Shown one piece after another: positions 63,069 to 64,000 of a stretch of DNA of 64,000 nucleotides. The position numbers and the translations under genes are program-made. The notes below the pieces were generated by a model. It saw only the letters and a list, made by a program, of their open reading frames with translations. It was not told the origin of the DNA and searched no databases. Source of the DNA: an uncultured Eubacteriales bacterium. Lineage in GTDB: Bacteria; Bacillota; Clostridia; Oscillospirales; CAG-382. The stretch lies in the NCBI GenBank assembly GCA_934479825.1, contig CAKSOW010000008.1, forward strand, positions 35,035 to 99,034. Reading direction: 5' to 3'. Position 1 is the stretch's first letter; each line of letters begins with the position of its first letter.

Positions 63069-63800
63069 ATGAAATACGGATTACAGCTTTACAGCGTCAG
63101 AGACGCGGCCGAAAAAGATTATGAAATGACACTTCGTGAAGTAGCCGCTATGGGCTATGAATATGTTGAACCGGCCGGATTCTTCGGTCACAGCGCCGAA
63201 CAGGTCAAGGAATGGCTTGACAAGTACGGTCTTACGGTTTCCGGCACGCATTCCGGATTCGGCGATCTGGAAAACGACTTTGCAGGTACTGTGAAGTATC
63301 ATAAAACAATCGGCAACAAGCGTTATATCGTTCCGGGTGTGGATACCTCGAACAAGGAAGCACTCGACCATGCTGTTGAACTTTTCAACAAGTATCAGCC
63401 GATGCTTGCCGCAGAGGGCATTGAACTTGGCTATCACAATCATCACAGAGAGTTCATTCTCAACGGAAATGCTATCTATCCGAACCTTTACTTTAAGGAA
63501 AAGACAAACATCAAGTTTGAGATCGATACGTTTTGGGCGTTTGTCGCTCACCGTGACCCGGTTACTGTTCTTGAAGAATTCAAGGACAGACTCATCGGCT
63601 GCATTCACTTAAAAGATGGCAACCGCTATCCGACGGTGGCCGGCAAGGCTCTCGGTGAAGGCTCAGCACCGGTTCGCGACGTTATGGCAAAGGCGAAAGA
63701 TCTCGGCCTTTTGATGGTTGTCGAAAGCGAAGGCTTGAATCCGACCGGCCTTGAAGAAGTCAAGCGCTGTGCTGACTTTCTAAAAAAAGAAACAGTCTGA
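63069..63800 (+). CDS. Sugar phosphate isomerase/epimerase (second copy, distinct)
   Basis: This 243-residue TIM-barrel protein of the same superfamily as the previous gene is only distantly related to it. Features: MKYGLQLYSVRDAAEKDYEM at the N-terminus, AAMGYEYVEPAGFFGHSAEQ, ELGYHNHHREF (His pair), IKFEIDTFWAFVAHRDP (Asp), LIGCIHLKDGNRYPTVAGKA (His, Asp) and MVVESEGLNPTGLEE (Glu). The gene resembles the many uncharacterised inosose dehydratase-like proteins of gut Clostridia. The stop is followed by another copy of the non-coding repeat. Confidence 0.85.
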   Translation: MKYGLQLYSVRDAAEKDYEMTLREVAAMGYEYVEPAGFFGHSAEQVKEWLDKYGLTVSGTHSGFGDLENDFAGTVKYHKTIGNKRYIVPGVDTSNKEALDHAVELFNKYQPMLAAEGIELGYHNHHREFILNGNAIYPNLYFKEKTNIKFEIDTFWAFVAHRDPVTVLEEFKDRLIGCIHLKDGNRYPTVAGKALGEGSAPVRDVMAKAKDLGLLMVVESEGLNPTGLEEVKRCADFLKKETV

Positions 63801-63817
63801 TAAACGGCTGTTTTGAA

Positions 63818-64000
63818 TGGCAAAGGGAGTTTGCCCTTTGACCTTACCCGTTTTTCTTTAAAAAAAGCGGGGCAAAAGAAACCGGATATTGCCGCCCGAC
63901 GGTTTGCCGTCAGGCGGCTTTTGCTTTTCCGGAAAGCCCGGAAAGGGGCTTTTAGGGAAATTTTCCTTTTTCAGAAAATTCCCTGAGGGACGGTTTGGGG
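63818..64000 (+). repeat. Non-coding repeat element, third copy (truncated by window end)
   Basis: The sequence after the last gene repeats the left end of copy L: a CAAAGGG/CCCTTTG hairpin, a CCCG..CTTT/AAAAAGCGGG hairpin, the GGCAAAAGAA spacer, a GCCCGACGGTTTG/CCGTCAGGCGGC hairpin, and a TTAGGGAAATTTTC/GAAAATTCCCTGAGG hairpin near 63952-63988. GGGACGGTTT, the expected start of the terminal inverted repeat, occurs at 63987-63996. The rest lies beyond the window. Confidence 0.75.

Overview
The window reads as chromosome of an endospore-forming Clostridia bacterium (Bacillota, mid GC, probably an uncultured gut Oscillospirales- or Christensenellales-like lineage; the rank below class is inference). 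The evidence is a complete spoIIIA operon (AA to AH), spoIIGA-sigE, SepF/DivIVA division genes in the Bacillus order, and Gram-positive-type AGGAGG ribosome sites. I see no rRNA, tRNA, CRISPR array or transposase gene.

Layout. 1-8.2 kb is the conserved division/ylm cluster: end of an HlyD-like gene, yggS, sepF, yggT, ylmH, divIVA, ileS, lspA, rluD. 8.2-12.8 kb holds central metabolism: a two-gene transketolase, acetate kinase and a PepV-type dipeptidase. 12.8-19.6 kb is an accessory island: an AraC regulator divergent from a glycoside hydrolase plus MFS transporter pair. It is bracketed by two inverted copies of a roughly 1.05-kb non-coding element with internal terminal inverted repeats. 19.6-28.3 kb is sporulation: spoIIIAA-AH (minus), a SpoIID-like protein with three peptidoglycan-binding repeats (minus), then spoIIGA and sigE (plus). 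28.4-33.2 kb is one 1617-codon gene. I read it as a full-length but catalytically degenerate relative of the DUF4011/superfamily 1 helicase giants. 33.3-45.6 kb has an MreB-family gene, gpmI, three secreted proteins, an EamA transporter, an archaeal-type phosphoglycerate mutase, a GH130 phosphorylase and a class 3 lipase.

45.8-59.8 kb is an eleven-gene purine operon on the minus strand (purE-C-F-M-FNT channel-purN-PurO-like-purH(C)-purD-purL-fhs). It is driven by a textbook sigma-A promoter and a ZTP riboswitch ending in a terminator. It is built around formate: a formate/nitrite channel and formate-THF ligase supply 10-formyl-THF for PurN and the AICAR transformylase, and the usual bifunctional PurH is split into two proteins. 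59.9-63.8 kb is a DeoR regulator divergent from an AraM-type glycerol-1-phosphate dehydrogenase and two sugar-phosphate isomerase/epimerase-like proteins.

The most unusual signals are the non-coding element family (copies at 12.8, 18.5 and 63.8 kb, with simpler two-hairpin modules at 41.2 and 45.7 kb, the four internal ones lying between convergent genes) and the degenerate helicase next to the sigma-E locus. All comparisons were made by eye; no database search was run.
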